A DNA stretch of 64,000 bases, taken from Clostridiaceae bacterium (lineage in GTDB: Bacteria; Bacillota; Clostridia; Peptostreptococcales; Natronincolaceae). The stretch lies in contig JAHDLO010000020.1 of NCBI GenBank assembly GCA_018432235.1, positions 83,961 to 147,960 of the forward strand, in the 5' to 3' direction. Numbering within the stretch: the first letter of the stretch is position 1; each line of letters opens with the position of its first letter. The notes below the pieces were generated by a model, which was not told the DNA's origin, ran no database searches, and saw nothing but the letters and a program-made list of their open reading frames with translations. Positions 25,930 to 36,767 of this stretch are shown here, piece after piece. The position numbers and the translations under genes are program-made.

Positions 25930-27981
25930 ATGGCAAATTTATATAGCCAAGAGCCAATGATAGAAATGTATGTATTTGAAACCTCTCAGCTAATTGAACA
26001 GCTAGAAACAGCAATATTACTAAGTGAAAAGTATAGTAGCTTTTCAATAGAGACAATAAATGAGATATTCAGAATCATGCATACAATCAAGGGTTCATCC
26101 GGTATGATGATGTTTACAAATATATCAACCCTTACCCATGCTCTGGAGGATTTATTTTTACTGATGAGGGAGGAAAAGGCCACTCATATTGACTATGGTG
26201 GTCTTTCGGATTTGGTGCTGGAAAGTGTTGATTTTATTAAGGTTGAACTAGAAAAGATTAAAAATGGCGATGAGGTTGATGGCAAATCCGACATGATCAT
26301 TACAGAAATAAACCACCTGCTAAAAGCTGCTAGGGGTGACAACGCTTCTCTACCATTAGAGAAAAAAGGTGCTGCAAATGAAGCACCTAAGTTTTACATC
26401 AGTCAAAGTAAAAAACCATCACCAGAATACAAAAATACCTTCAAGGCGGTAATATACTTTGAGGATGACTGTGAGATGGAGAATTTCAGAGCTTATACAG
26501 TCATAAACAATTTAAAGGATATCACTGAAGCTTATGAATATTTTCCCCCTGATATCATCGATAATGACGATACGATACAGGTCATAAAGGAAGAAGGCTT
26601 TACGATATTACTCAAGTCTGATAAAAGCTATCAGGAGATACATACCTTCTTATCCCAAACGGTTTTTTTAAAGGAATTAGAGCTGACAGAGCTATTAGAA
26701 GAGGATAAGTCCTTTCAGAGCCTAAAGCGGACTCCGGGTACTGAGGGAATAGAAAAACCGGAGGACCTCAGAGGTAATATTGCAACAGAGAGAGAGCTTA
26801 GAGATGGCAATAATCATCAAAGCATTATTAGTGTCAGCGTAGGAAAGCTGGACAAGCTTATGGATTTAGTTGGAGAGATGGTCATTGCCGAGGCTATGGT
26901 GACTCAAAATCCTGATTTAAAGGGTCTGACCCTAGAGAATTTCTATAAATCTGCAGGACAGCTAAAAAAGATTACCAGTGAGCTACAGGATATGGTGATG
27001 TCTATAAGAATGCTACCCCTCCACAACACCTTTCATAAAATGCATCGTATCGTGAGGGATATGTCTAAAAAGCTAGGCAAGGAAGTTGAGCTGGAGATTA
27101 ATGGGGAAGCTACAGAGGTAGATAAGAATATTATTGAATATATATCTGATCCCTTAATGCATCTTGTAAGAAACGCTATAGACCATGGCATCGAGACACC
27201 AAAGGAACGGCTTGAAAAGGGAAAGTCAGGGGTAGGGACATTGAAGCTGCAGGCTAAAAATGCTGGAAGCGATGTTATTATAACCCTTGCAGATGATGGT
27301 AAGGGGTTAGATAAGGACAAAATCCTACAAAGAGCTGAGGAAAATGGCCTTATGCACAAGCCGGTAGAGGAAATGACGGATAGAGAGATTTATAGCTTAA
27401 TTTTCCTGCCTGGCTTCTCCACAAAGGAAAAGGTGACGGAGTTTAGTGGAAGAGGCGTTGGCATGGATGTGGTAATGAAGAATGTTGAAATGGTGGGTGG
27501 TTCTGTAGCTGTTGAAAGTAATCTAAATGTCGGAACGACTATCAATCTAAAAATTCCTCTAACCCTTGCCATTATAGATGGTATGAATATTAAGGTTGGA
27601 GGCTCCTCCTATACCATACCTATTACTTCAATAAAGGAATCCTTTAGAGCAAAGAAAGAGAACATATTAACCGATCCCGATGGCAATGAATTAATCATGC
27701 TGAGGGGGCAATGCTATCCTATACTACGGCTACATCAAGTGTTTAAGGTGCGGTCGGCGGTAGAGCATATAGCAGAGGGTATAGTTATTGTTGTAACCGA
27801 CGGAGAAAAGACTATCTGTATTTTCGCAGATGAGCTAGTAGGTCAACAGCAGGTAGTTGTCAAGACCTTACCTACCTATATCAAAAATCTCAGAAAAATA
27901 AAGGGCTTGGCAGGCTGTACTTTGTTGGGAGATGGCAGTATTAGCTTAATTGTGGATGTTTCAGGACTTATAAATATTTGA
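25930..27981 (+). CDS. cheA: Chemotaxis histidine kinase CheA
   Basis: 683 residues; ATG 25930 is preferred over 25924 because GGGGGG ends at 25921. P1 HPt domain (1-105) with H51 in MHTIKGSSG; P2-like region (about 155-255); P3 dimerisation (about 295-360); P4 ATPase (about 365-540) with LVRNAIDHGIE, DDGKGLD and GRGVGMDVV; P5 CheW-like domain (about 545-683). It phosphorylates CheY and CheB in response to MCP signals. All key residues appear intact. Confidence 0.93.
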   Translation: MANLYSQEPMIEMYVFETSQLIEQLETAILLSEKYSSFSIETINEIFRIMHTIKGSSGMMMFTNISTLTHALEDLFLLMREEKATHIDYGGLSDLVLESVDFIKVELEKIKNGDEVDGKSDMIITEINHLLKAARGDNASLPLEKKGAANEAPKFYISQSKKPSPEYKNTFKAVIYFEDDCEMENFRAYTVINNLKDITEAYEYFPPDIIDNDDTIQVIKEEGFTILLKSDKSYQEIHTFLSQTVFLKELELTELLEEDKSFQSLKRTPGTEGIEKPEDLRGNIATERELRDGNNHQSIISVSVGKLDKLMDLVGEMVIAEAMVTQNPDLKGLTLENFYKSAGQLKKITSELQDMVMSIRMLPLHNTFHKMHRIVRDMSKKLGKEVELEINGEATEVDKNIIEYISDPLMHLVRNAIDHGIETPKERLEKGKSGVGTLKLQAKNAGSDVIITLADDGKGLDKDKILQRAEENGLMHKPVEEMTDREIYSLIFLPGFSTKEKVTEFSGRGVGMDVVMKNVEMVGGSVAVESNLNVGTTINLKIPLTLAIIDGMNIKVGGSSYTIPITSIKESFRAKKENILTDPDGNELIMLRGQCYPILRLHQVFKVRSAVEHIAEGIVIVVTDGEKTICIFADELVGQQQVVVKTLPTYIKNLRKIKGLAGCTLLGDGSISLIVDVSGLINI

Positions 27982-27994
27982 AGGAGGGATAAAT

Positions 27995-28486
27995 ATGGCG
28001 GATGCATTTGTCAACGAAGGCTTATATGATGAGGAGGATAGCCAACGGGATAAATATCTTACCTTTTCTTTAGGAAATGAGTTTTATGGTATTGAGATAA
28101 AATATGTCACTGAAATCATTGGTCTGCAGCCTATAACAGAGGTGCCAGAGCTCCCAGAATATATAAAGGGGATAATAAACCTAAGAGGAAAGATTATCCC
28201 GGTAATGGATGTACGTCTACGCTTTAAAAAGGATTTTAAAGCCTACAATGACAGGACCTGTGTCATAGTTGTTGATATAAAGGATATCTCCATTGGACTA
28301 ATCATAGATAGCGTTTCCGATGTTATCACCATACCAGCAGAGGAGGTAGTACCTCCGCCTGATTTAAACAGGGGTGCTAACAGGTATATCCAAGGGATAG
28401 GTAAGGTGGGCAACGATGTAAAGCTGCTTTTGGATTGTAATAAGCTAATAGCTGATGATGAGCTTGAGCTATTAGACAACATCTAA
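27995..28486 (+). CDS. cheW: CheW coupling protein
   Basis: 163 residues with one CheW domain (about 20-160): YLTFSLGNEFYGIEI, LPEYIKGIINLRGKIIPVMD and LLLDCNKLI are standard family segments. It links the MCP to CheA. RBS AAGGAGGG, 13 bp after cheA. Confidence 0.94.
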   Translation: MADAFVNEGLYDEEDSQRDKYLTFSLGNEFYGIEIKYVTEIIGLQPITEVPELPEYIKGIINLRGKIIPVMDVRLRFKKDFKAYNDRTCVIVVDIKDISIGLIIDSVSDVITIPAEEVVPPPDLNRGANRYIQGIGKVGNDVKLLLDCNKLIADDELELLDNI

Positions 28487-28504
28487 ACACTAGGAGGTAT
28501 AATA

Positions 28505-30229
28505 ATGAATTGGTTCGTAAATTTAAAGATTAAAAGTAAACTGGTTATTTGCTTTATTGTAATATCCCTATTCATAGGGGTAGTAGGGGCAATAGGTATC
28601 AATAATATGAGCAATCTTAACACTCGTGGTGATGAAATGTATGAGCATAACTTCCTACCAGCCCAAAGCTTAAGCAGGATTCAGCAAGCGCTTTTACTGG
28701 TTCGTTCAAATTATTTTTTAATGCTATATGAAGGTAATATGGCGTTATTTCAAGCTAGAACCGATGAAATAAGTCAGTTGGTTTTAAATACAAATGAAAT
28801 ATTAACAGAATACGATAAGACAATCCAAACTCAGGAGGAGAGAAGTCTTTTTGATGGATTAAAGGTAGATTTGGGAGATTACAGAAGTATTCGGGAGGAG
28901 CATTTAAATCTTATCAAAGAGGGCAAGCAGGAGGAGGCAATATTAAGAATCAGTGAATTTACGGCTGCTAGACAAAAGGTGGAGGAACAGCTTGCAAAGC
29001 TGATAGAATACAATCTTACCGTTGCTTCAACTAAAGCACAAGAGAATACTGAGGATTTCCAGCTACAATCTAAAATTATGCTGGCAATAATTGCTGCTGG
29101 GATGCTACTGGCCATAAGTCTAGGCTTTTTAGTTGCAGGCATCATAAGTAAACCACTGAATAAGGTGGTGGAGGTTGCCAATAAAATAGCTGAGGGAGAT
29201 TTGGATGTCTCGTTAGCGGTTACCTCTAAAGATGAGGTAGGGGTTTTAGCAAATGCCTTTAGTCAAATGGCAGATAATCTAAATGACGTAATGTCTAATA
29301 TTAATGTGGCAGCTGCACAAGTGGCAGCCGGCTCTAGGCAGGTTTCAGAATCCAGCATGGAGCTATCTCAGGGGGCCACAGAGCAGGCCAGCTCCGTGGA
29401 GGAGCTTACGGCCTCTATAGAGGAGATCGCAGCTCAAACAAGGCTGAATGCTGATAATGCCGGTGAAGCAAATCATTTGGCTGAAATTTCTAGGGAAAAT
29501 GCAATTAAGGGCAATGAGCAAATGAAGGAAATGCTGATGGCGATGGATGAAATCAATGACGCATCAAACAGTATATCAAAAATTATAAAGGTTATAGATG
29601 AAATAGCATTTCAAACCAACATACTTGCTTTAAATGCAGCTGTAGAGGCAGCAAGGGCAGGGCAGCATGGAAAGGGCTTCGCCGTAGTTGCTGAAGAAGT
29701 CAGAAATTTAGCAGCAAGATCTGCTAATGCAGCTAAAGAAACGACTGAAATGATAGAAGGCTCTATTAAAAAGGTAGACGGAGGAACTAAAATTGCTAAT
29801 GAAACGGCAGACGCTTTAGGTAGAATAGTAGACGATATTGCTAAGGTAGCTAGTCTGGTAAAGCACATTGCCATTGCTTCCAATGAGCAGGCAGCAGGAA
29901 CTGCTCAGGTAAATCAAGGTCTTCAGCAGGTCTCCGAGGTTGTACAAACAAACTCAGCGACCTCAGAGGAGTCAGCTGCTGCCAGCGAGGAGCTATCCGG
30001 CCAGGCGGAGCTACTGAGAAGTCAGGTGAGTCGATTTAAGCTAAGAAGAAATAGGAATACATATACACAGACGTCAGAGGCGATAAACCCAGAGATACTA
30101 AAAATGCTGGAGAAGATGTCAGAAAGAAAGACAGCAGCCACCACCTTTGAGGGGGCAAAGGAAGAGGCAGCAGCGACCTCCTCCAAAAATTCAATTCTCT
30201 TGAGTGATAAGGAGTTTGGAAAATATTAA
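28505..30229 (+). CDS. Methyl-accepting chemotaxis protein
   Basis: 574 residues: N-terminal membrane segment (about 12-32), extracytoplasmic four-helix-bundle sensor (about 35-185), second membrane segment (about 188-210), HAMP (about 210-265), and a signalling domain with the hairpin tip [20 protein letters not shown] near 366. The C-terminal tail (about 500-574) is extended and rich in Ala and Glu. Encoded between cheW and cheR, so it is the dedicated receptor of this operon. Ligand unknown. Confidence 0.92.
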   Translation: MNWFVNLKIKSKLVICFIVISLFIGVVGAIGINNMSNLNTRGDEMYEHNFLPAQSLSRIQQALLLVRSNYFLMLYEGNMALFQARTDEISQLVLNTNEILTEYDKTIQTQEERSLFDGLKVDLGDYRSIREEHLNLIKEGKQEEAILRISEFTAARQKVEEQLAKLIEYNLTVASTKAQENTEDFQLQSKIMLAIIAAGMLLAISLGFLVAGIISKPLNKVVEVANKIAEGDLDVSLAVTSKDEVGVLANAFSQMADNLNDVMSNINVAAAQVAAGSRQVSESSMELSQGATEQASSVEELTASIEEIAAQTRLNADNAGEANHLAEISRENAIKGNEQMKEMLMAMDEINDASNSISKIIKVIDEIAFQTNILALNAAVEAARAGQHGKGFAVVAEEVRNLAARSANAAKETTEMIEGSIKKVDGGTKIANETADALGRIVDDIAKVASLVKHIAIASNEQAAGTAQVNQGLQQVSEVVQTNSATSEESAAASEELSGQAELLRSQVSRFKLRRNRNTYTQTSEAINPEILKMLEKMSERKTAATTFEGAKEEAAATSSKNSILLSDKEFGKY

Positions 30230-30244
30230 TATATTGATCTGTGG

Positions 30245-30269
30245 TTAAGGAGGCCTTAAGGGCTTCCTT
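30245..30269 (+). terminator. Imperfect hairpin between mcp and cheR
   Basis: TAAGGAGGCC and GGGCTTCCTTA pair with one bulge around TTAA. There is no good T-run, so it may be only a partial terminator or an mRNA processing or stability element within the operon. Confidence 0.4.
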
Positions 30270-30298
30270 ATACCTCTATTGAGGTGGTGAGCGAGTTG

Positions 30299-31108
30299 AT
30301 GGCTATTAGCATGAAGGAATTTCAAAAATTGGCAGATTATATAAAACTCAATTACGGGATACATTTGAAGGAAGAGAAGCAAACCTTAATAACGGCCAGA
30401 TTGCATAATGTTTTAAATGAGCTGAAGCTAAAAAGCTTTACAGAGTACTACGACTACATTATATCAGACAGAACAGGCATGGCAGCAGCTACGCTTTTAG
30501 ATAAGATTACGACAAATCATACTTTTTTTATGCGAGAAACCGACCACTTTTATTTTTTCAGAGATAAGGCTTTACCCTATCTTAGCAATACACAAGGGGA
30601 TAAGGACCTAAGAATATGGAGTGCAGGCTGCTCCTCAGGTGAAGAGCCATATACCCTGGCCATGCTTATAGATGAATATTTAGGAGAGGACAAGGCGCTA
30701 TGGGATACAAAGGTGCTGGCTACAGATATATCCAATGGCATACTGGAAGTTGCGAAAAAAGGGATATATAGCAATGATAGAATAGCCGCACTTCCTGCCC
30801 ATTGGAGGATAAATTACTTTAGCAAACTGAGCAATGAAAATTCTTGCCTTATTGATAAAATAAGGAATGAGGTTATATATCGGAGATTTAACTTAATGGA
30901 GAGCTTCCCCTTTAAGAAAAGATTTCATGTTATCTTTTGCAGAAACGTTATGATTTATTTTGATAATAAAACAAAGGACAGCCTAGTGGAGAGGTTCTAT
31001 CATGCGTTAGAACCAGGGGGCTACTTATTTATTGGACATTCTGAATCCATTAATCGAGAGAGTTCAAAATTTAAATATATTATGCCAGCTGTTTACAGGA
31101 AGGAGTAG
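30299..31108 (+). CDS. cheR: CheR, MCP glutamate methyltransferase
   Basis: About 269 residues from ATG 30299 (GAGGTGG at 30281-30287; nearby GTG and TTG codons are alternatives). N-terminal all-helix domain, then SAM-binding domain with RIWSAGCSSGEEPYTLAM near 104 and FCRNVMIYFDN near 215. It methylates the receptor for adaptation, with CheB encoded 5 bp downstream reversing the mark. Confidence 0.92.
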   Translation: MAISMKEFQKLADYIKLNYGIHLKEEKQTLITARLHNVLNELKLKSFTEYYDYIISDRTGMAAATLLDKITTNHTFFMRETDHFYFFRDKALPYLSNTQGDKDLRIWSAGCSSGEEPYTLAMLIDEYLGEDKALWDTKVLATDISNGILEVAKKGIYSNDRIAALPAHWRINYFSKLSNENSCLIDKIRNEVIYRRFNLMESFPFKKRFHVIFCRNVMIYFDNKTKDSLVERFYHALEPGGYLFIGHSESINRESSKFKYIMPAVYRKE

Positions 31109-31113
31109 GTTTT

Positions 31114-32133
31114 ATGGCTAAGATTAAGGTACTAATCGTTGATGACAGCCTGGTGTTCAGGGAGGTATTGAGTCGAGGGATAGCAACGGATTCTTCCATT
31201 GAAATTGTAGCCACAGCAGAGGATCCCTTTGATGCCAGGGACAAGATACTTAAGTACAAGCCAGATGTTATGGTATGTGATGTAGAGATGCCTAAAATGA
31301 ATGGTATAGAATTTATAAAGAGGCTGCTGCCCCAATATCCTTTACCTGTAATCGTCGTCAGCGCCATCAATGATGCCATTTTTGAAGCCCTACGCCATGG
31401 TGCGGTTGACTTTGTCACCAAGCCAGATTTTAAATCTGTTGAAGGTATAGAGGGCTTTATTCATAGGCTAATCAATAAAATAAAAGCTGTAAATAGTGCA
31501 AATACCTCTAAAAAAAATGTAACCGCCAGTAATCTTCAACACCGTACAGCTGTTGAGGAGGGCAGTACAATAATTGCTATCGGAGCATCAACTGGGGGAA
31601 CAGAGGCATTGGCCAGCATATTAAAAAAGCTGCCACCTGATGTGCCAGGCATAGTGATCACACAGCATATACCGCCTGTATTCTCTCGTATGTTCGCTGA
31701 AAGATTAGATACAACTACCCTATTGTCAGTGAAGGAGGCAGAAACAGGGGACTTCATTGAGTCAGGCAAGGTGTTGATTGCACCAGGGGATCAGCATATG
31801 AAGGTGAATAAGGTTGGTAATCGGTATAAGGTAGAATGCTTTAAAGGAGAAAAGATTAATGGCCATTGTCCTTCAGTAGATGTTTTATTTGAATCAGTAG
31901 CAAAGACAGCAGGCAATAAAAGCATTGGCATCATACTAACGGGAATGGGCTATGACGGAGCAAAGGGACTTTTAGCTATGAGAAGAAGAGGAGCCAGAAC
32001 CATTGGTCAAGATGAGGCCTCTTCTGTGGTTTACGGTATGCCAAGGACGGCCTTTAATTTGGGGGCAGTAGAGAAACAGACTTCCCTGGCTAATATACCC
32101 CAGGTGCTGCTGGCTATGTTGAATTACCTTTAG
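31114..32133 (+). CDS. cheB: CheB, protein-glutamate methylesterase
   Basis: 339 residues: receiver domain (1-125) with D10-D11 and phospho-acceptor D56 in CDVEMPKMNG, a linker (about 126-150), and methylesterase domain (about 155-339) with the catalytic Ser in GASTGGTEAL, His in TQHIPP and Asp in GMGYDGAKG. It demethylates or deamidates MCPs, under CheA control. Confidence 0.93.
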   Translation: MAKIKVLIVDDSLVFREVLSRGIATDSSIEIVATAEDPFDARDKILKYKPDVMVCDVEMPKMNGIEFIKRLLPQYPLPVIVVSAINDAIFEALRHGAVDFVTKPDFKSVEGIEGFIHRLINKIKAVNSANTSKKNVTASNLQHRTAVEEGSTIIAIGASTGGTEALASILKKLPPDVPGIVITQHIPPVFSRMFAERLDTTTLLSVKEAETGDFIESGKVLIAPGDQHMKVNKVGNRYKVECFKGEKINGHCPSVDVLFESVAKTAGNKSIGIILTGMGYDGAKGLLAMRRRGARTIGQDEASSVVYGMPRTAFNLGAVEKQTSLANIPQVLLAMLNYL

Positions 32134-32157
32134 AAGTTAGAGGAGGCATGCAATCCC

Positions 32158-35100
32158 ATGATAGAATTTATAACAGGCGAAAATCAAAAATTCTTGATAA
32201 CTGCATTGGAAAGCATTGGTGATGGGGTTATTACGACAGATGTCAATGGTAAAATCACATACATGAATAATTCTGCTGAGAATGTCACCGGCTGGCAGGT
32301 TAAGGATGCAATTGGTGAAGCCTTCGAAGTGATATTCAATCTCATAAATGATAATGCCCTATATAATCAAGAGCTTAGTGGATACCTCTTTACCATACTT
32401 AACGCTCAAAGGTCTAGAGGGCTTTTTAAGGATACCCAGCTGATCAAGAAAAATGGTAAGAAAATATACATATCTGCTAATTTTTCACCAATAAAAAATG
32501 ATACAGGGGAAATCTTAGGGTTGGTTGTCGTATTCAGAGATATTACTCGGATCAGGAAAATAGAAGAGGAATTAAGAAGTGAGAGAAATAATTTAAGCAT
32601 AACCTTCGAATCAGCGCCTCTAGGAACCGCTATAGTCGATCATGACAGGGTAATAAAGAAGGTTAATAAATCTTTTTTAAATATGCTAAAGACCGACGGG
32701 GATGAGGTGGTAGGATCAAAGCTGGGTGAAAGCCTCATGTGTCGTAATAGCGCTAAGGGCTGTGGTTCTGATCTTAACTGCACCATATGTCGGCTTAGGT
32801 CAAATATTGAAAAGGTATTTAGCACCGGAAAGCCCTATAATAACATTGAGATACAGCTACCCATAATTGCAAATGGCGTACAGCAATTTTATTGGTATCA
32901 GACTCATTTTGTACCCCTAGCTGCTGATAATGAAAGACAGGTTATGGTGGTCATGGAGGATATTACAGAAAGAAAAGCTACTGAGGAGGCTTTAAAAAGA
33001 TATCAGATTTTATCTCAAAATGAAAGAGACATTATATTATTTATGACAACCAATGGTAAGATAATTGAAGCCAATGAGGCAGCTATTAGAGCCTACGGAT
33101 ATTCACGGGAGGAAATTTTGACTATGAATGTTCGAGAGCTGAGGGTAGAGGACGAGGCTGTAGAGGGACAATTAAAGGCTGCACTGTTTGGTACAATAGC
33201 CTTTGAGACGCTGCATAAAAGAAGAGATGGAAAAAGCTTTTATGTTGAGGTTGGTGCAATGGGGACAAGGCTGGGGGATCAGCGGGTAATCATTAGCATC
33301 ATAAGAGATATATCTGAAAGAAAGGAATCTGAGGAAGCCTTAAGGCAGAGTGAAGAAAAATATCATTTGCTTTTTAAGCATATGCATAGTGGATTTGCGT
33401 ATCACAGGATCATCTATGATGATAAGGCTATGCCAGTGGACCTGGAATTTCTTGAAATCAATGATTCATATGGCTCAATACTAGGTTTTGAACCGAAGGA
33501 GGTTATTGGAAAGCGATACTCAGAGGTATATCAGCACAATAGGTATGAGTACCATGAAAATATGAAGCTTTATAAAAGTGTTATTCTTGAAAAAACAAGT
33601 TTATACATAGATGAGTATTATTCTGATATCACTGACAGATGGTATACCCTTGCCATATACAGTCCTAAGGAGGGGTATATAGCAACCATAATCACTGACA
33701 TTAATCATAAAAAGAAGACTGAGCTTGAGCTGAAGACTGCTAAGGAGGCAGCAGAAGAAAGCAACAGAGCCAAGAGTGAGTTTTTAGCAAACATGAGCCA
33801 TGAAATACGGACCCCACTTAATGGTATTATGGGGATGATAGATTTGGCTGAACAAACGGAGCTGAACCATGAGCAGAGAGATTATCTCCATACAGCTAAA
33901 ATCTGTGCCAGTTCATTGCTGCAGGTTATAAATGATATTTTAGACTTTTCTAAAATGGAGGCAGGCAAGCTGATATTAGAGGAAATCAATTTCGATATTA
34001 AGACGCTAATTGAGGAGACGGTTAAGTTTCATACTTCATATGCGATTAGGAAAGGCTTAGAGCTGGATTATTCCTTTTCTTCATCCATTCCTCAATACAT
34101 TAAGGGTGACCCCTATAGACTAAGGCAGGTCCTCAACAATCTAATCAACAATGCTATAAAGTTTACCGATAGAGGAGAGGTATTGGTATCAATCAAAAAC
34201 ATTGCCTGTGAGGGTGAGGATATCATTCTGAAGTTTACCGTCAAGGATACAGGAATTGGAATATCAAACGAGGAATTAAAAAGACTATTTAAGAAGTTTA
34301 GTCAAGTGGACGGCTCAATTACACGAAAATATGGTGGTACAGGCTTGGGCTTAGTAATAACAAAGCAGCTGATAGAGCTAATGGGCGGCAGTATTCGGGT
34401 TGAGAGTGAGAGAAACAGAGGAAGCAGCTTTTATTTTCAGCTAAGGCTTAAGCTGGGCGAAAGACCTAAGGAAAAAACCGTGAGGGAGACAGCTGAATTA
34501 AGGTCAGTAAAGCAGCTAAAGCTATTATTGGCAGAGGATGACCAAATCAACAGGGTCGTGATAAGCAGTATGCTTCAAAAGGTAGGGCACCATGTAGAGG
34601 CTGTAACCAATGGTCAGGAGGCATTAGCGGCTTGCCAAAGGCATTTATACGATGCTGTTCTGATGGATATACAAATGCCAATAATGGACGGCATAGAGGC
34701 CACAAGGGCAATTAGAATGATTGAGGGGCCTGGAAAGAATATCCCTATTATTGCAGTTACGGCCTTTGCATTAAAGGGCGATCGTGAGAGGTTTCTTTCA
34801 ATGGGTATGGATGGGTACATATCGAAACCCATACAAATGGAAGAATTATATTCAACCCTGGAGGAAATATCAAATAATATCGATAAGGAAGATATACGTA
34901 AACGAGTAAAGCAATTCTTGGTAGAAGAATCAGAAGCCTCAAAGTTAAAAAAGGCTTCTAAAAAAAGTCAACTGAAGGATCTGAAGGATATTGAAAAGCA
35001 TATATCTGAGATGGAGGCTATTATAAAAAAGAATGATACCGCCAATATAGAGGAGGTAGCACAAAAAATTAAGGAATTGTCGTATGAAATTGATCTTGAG

Positions 35101-35223
35101 GACATAAAAAGCCTGGCATTTAAGGTGCAGCTATCCTTCAGACGTGGTGATTTAAAGTCAGCCTTGGAAAATGCAAAAGTGCTGATTAATGAATATAAGA
35201 TATTACTTAAAACATTAGAATAG
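32158..35223 (+). CDS. PAS-rich hybrid sensor histidine kinase
   Basis: 1021 residues with no clear membrane segment, so probably cytosolic. Domain order: four PAS-type domains (about 8-140, 145-280, 285-395, 398-520), HisKA with [15 protein letters not shown] near 546, HATPase with NLINNAIKF and GTGLGLVI, a receiver (about 783-905; DDQIN and [11 protein letters not shown]), and a C-terminal helical region (about 935-1021). The second PAS has a cysteine cluster (C-x6-C-x5-C-x2-C, 32738-32793) like motifs in some PAS sensors. The C-terminal region has an HPt-like pattern, [20 protein letters not shown], but Gln stands where the phospho-His should be. It probably acts with the response regulator that follows. 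Confidence 0.87.
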   Translation: MIEFITGENQKFLITALESIGDGVITTDVNGKITYMNNSAENVTGWQVKDAIGEAFEVIFNLINDNALYNQELSGYLFTILNAQRSRGLFKDTQLIKKNGKKIYISANFSPIKNDTGEILGLVVVFRDITRIRKIEEELRSERNNLSITFESAPLGTAIVDHDRVIKKVNKSFLNMLKTDGDEVVGSKLGESLMCRNSAKGCGSDLNCTICRLRSNIEKVFSTGKPYNNIEIQLPIIANGVQQFYWYQTHFVPLAADNERQVMVVMEDITERKATEEALKRYQILSQNERDIILFMTTNGKIIEANEAAIRAYGYSREEILTMNVRELRVEDEAVEGQLKAALFGTIAFETLHKRRDGKSFYVEVGAMGTRLGDQRVIISIIRDISERKESEEALRQSEEKYHLLFKHMHSGFAYHRIIYDDKAMPVDLEFLEINDSYGSILGFEPKEVIGKRYSEVYQHNRYEYHENMKLYKSVILEKTSLYIDEYYSDITDRWYTLAIYSPKEGYIATIITDINHKKKTELELKTAKEAAEESNRAKSEFLANMSHEIRTPLNGIMGMIDLAEQTELNHEQRDYLHTAKICASSLLQVINDILDFSKMEAGKLILEEINFDIKTLIEETVKFHTSYAIRKGLELDYSFSSSIPQYIKGDPYRLRQVLNNLINNAIKFTDRGEVLVSIKNIACEGEDIILKFTVKDTGIGISNEELKRLFKKFSQVDGSITRKYGGTGLGLVITKQLIELMGGSIRVESERNRGSSFYFQLRLKLGERPKEKTVRETAELRSVKQLKLLLAEDDQINRVVISSMLQKVGHHVEAVTNGQEALAACQRHLYDAVLMDIQMPIMDGIEATRAIRMIEGPGKNIPIIAVTAFALKGDRERFLSMGMDGYISKPIQMEELYSTLEEISNNIDKEDIRKRVKQFLVEESEASKLKKASKKSQLKDLKDIEKHISEMEAIIKKNDTANIEEVAQKIKELSYEIDLEDIKSLAFKVQLSFRRGDLKSALENAKVLINEYKILLKTLE

Positions 35224-35234
35224 GGGGGGATTTT

Positions 35235-35627
35235 ATGAGGATACTTATAGTTGAAGATGATATGGCAAGTAGAAAGTTCCTTTTTAAGCTGCTTTCAAAA
35301 TACGGTGAATGTGACCTTGTGGTGGATGGGCTAGAGGCGATAGATGCATTTATGATGGCTTTTAAGGATGAAATGCCCTACGATCTGATTTGTCTGGACA
35401 TAATGATGCCAAAGGTAGACGGGGTTAAGGTATTAAAGATAATGAGGGATTTAGAACAACAGAAGGGCATAACACCAGAATGTCGCGCAAAGGTTATAAT
35501 GACAACTGCACTGGCAGAAACACAATTTGTACAAAAGGCCTTCGAAATCGGCTGCGACGCATATGCTGCCAAGCCGATTGATACTGAAAAAATGCTGGAG
35601 GTCATAAAAAAGCTTGGTTTAATTTAA
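35235..35627 (+). CDS. CheY-like response regulator after the hybrid kinase
   Basis: 130 residues, receiver only: E7-D8-D9 pocket, D55 in CLDIMMPKVDG, lysine in AAKPIDTEKML near 113. No output domain. 11 bp after the hybrid kinase, so it is likely a phospho-shuttle or contact-output partner of that kinase. Last gene of the chemosensory unit. Confidence 0.88.
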   Translation: MRILIVEDDMASRKFLFKLLSKYGECDLVVDGLEAIDAFMMAFKDEMPYDLICLDIMMPKVDGVKVLKIMRDLEQQKGITPECRAKVIMTTALAETQFVQKAFEIGCDAYAAKPIDTEKMLEVIKKLGLI

Positions 35628-35639
35628 TGAACATCCATT

Positions 35640-35667
35640 TTAAGCCCCCAGTTATAGCGGGGCTTTT
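35640..35667 (+). terminator. Terminator of the chemosensory operon
   Basis: AAGCCCC at 35642-35648 pairs with GGGGCTT at 35659-35665, ending in TTTT. Confidence 0.85.
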
Positions 35668-35670
35668 GTT

Positions 35671-35706
35671 ATATCATAGAAAAGTTCTTTTATTTCCCTA
35701 TGATAT
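35671..35706. repeat. Spaced inverted repeat in intergenic region
   Basis: ATATCATAG (35671-35679) and CTATGATAT (35698-35706), 18 nt apart. The rest of the gap up to 35914 holds no gene that I can see; AACATGT/ACATGTAA motifs near 35833-35860 may be part of a regulator site or the GNAT promoter. Confidence 0.4.
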
Positions 35707-35914
35707 GGGGGGTGTTAAGTGGCATTATTTTGGGGTATTAATAAAAAAGCTTTATTGCTCTAAGTATTGAGTTAGCTTTAATTTATAGTTTAGAATCCAT
35801 ATAAACTCAACAGCAGAGGCTAAGTCAAGGATAACATGTATAGACAAGTAAACATGTAATGTGATTTAATATATTAATAAAGCTTAATCTAATAAGCTAG
35901 GGGAGGAATAGGGT

Positions 35915-36682
35915 ATGAAGGAATTCATTGAAAGCGGTATTCTAAAGAGAAGTATCAATAATACTGTAAGAATGGTTAATTACGAGATGAAGTTCTTAAA
36001 TGAATCCCACCTGGAGGAGATACTACAGCTGCAGAAGATGGTATCAGACGCCTTGGATAACCAGGAATTGTTTGTTACGGATGCCAGAGAGTTCATATTG
36101 GAGCAGGTTTTAAGACCCGGCAGGGGGAAGGCGATTGGCATATTCGTTAACAATAGCCTGGTGGCCTATCGAACGGTTTCCTTTCCCGGCAACAGCGACT
36201 GGAATCTAGGCAGGGAGCTGGGAATAGCGGAGGAGGAACTGGATAAAGTTGTACATCTGGAGGCAACAGCGGTACATCCGGAATACAGGGGAAATCGATT
36301 ACAGGTGAGAATGCTGAAGCATACGATTGACTATGTTCAGCAGCAGGGGTTCTTTCATATCCTCAGTACCGTATCGCCATATAACTACCCAAGTTTGAAA
36401 AGCGTCATCAGCTACCAGCTTGCTATAAAGGCACTGAGTCTAAGGGAAGGGGTTTATGGTGGCAAGCTTAGATATTTACTGAGTCGAGATTTAAGAGATA
36501 TAAAAATAATGGCTGCTGTAGCCTCTGTAATGGTTAAAAATAAGGACATTGTTCAGCAAATAAAGCTATTGGAAGCAGGCTATGTAGGTGACTATGTAGA
36601 AAAAGCGGATGATGGCTCAGGCGAATTTATGATAGGCTATAGAAAGATAAGTATAAAAGGCCAGGCCGCCAGCAGTGAATAA
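35915..36682 (+). CDS. GNAT-family N-acetyltransferase
   Basis: 255 residues. The central region has the acetyl-CoA-binding pattern LEATAVHPEYRGNRLQVRML (about 111-130), matching motif A of GNAT enzymes, followed by a helix and FFHILSTVSPYNYPSLKSV. The ATG follows GGGGAGGAATAGGG. Substrate unknown. An unusually long N-terminal part (about 60 residues) precedes the usual fold. The GntR-type regulator 85 bp downstream may or may not be linked. Confidence 0.72.
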   Translation: MKEFIESGILKRSINNTVRMVNYEMKFLNESHLEEILQLQKMVSDALDNQELFVTDAREFILEQVLRPGRGKAIGIFVNNSLVAYRTVSFPGNSDWNLGRELGIAEEELDKVVHLEATAVHPEYRGNRLQVRMLKHTIDYVQQQGFFHILSTVSPYNYPSLKSVISYQLAIKALSLREGVYGGKLRYLLSRDLRDIKIMAAVASVMVKNKDIVQQIKLLEAGYVGDYVEKADDGSGEFMIGYRKISIKGQAASSE

Positions 36683-36767
36683 AGAAGAACTAAATATTTG
36701 AATTTATGTCTGTGTTCCTACTGGATAAAATAATAAATTCTGATATGATATATATATTGGCAAAAAA

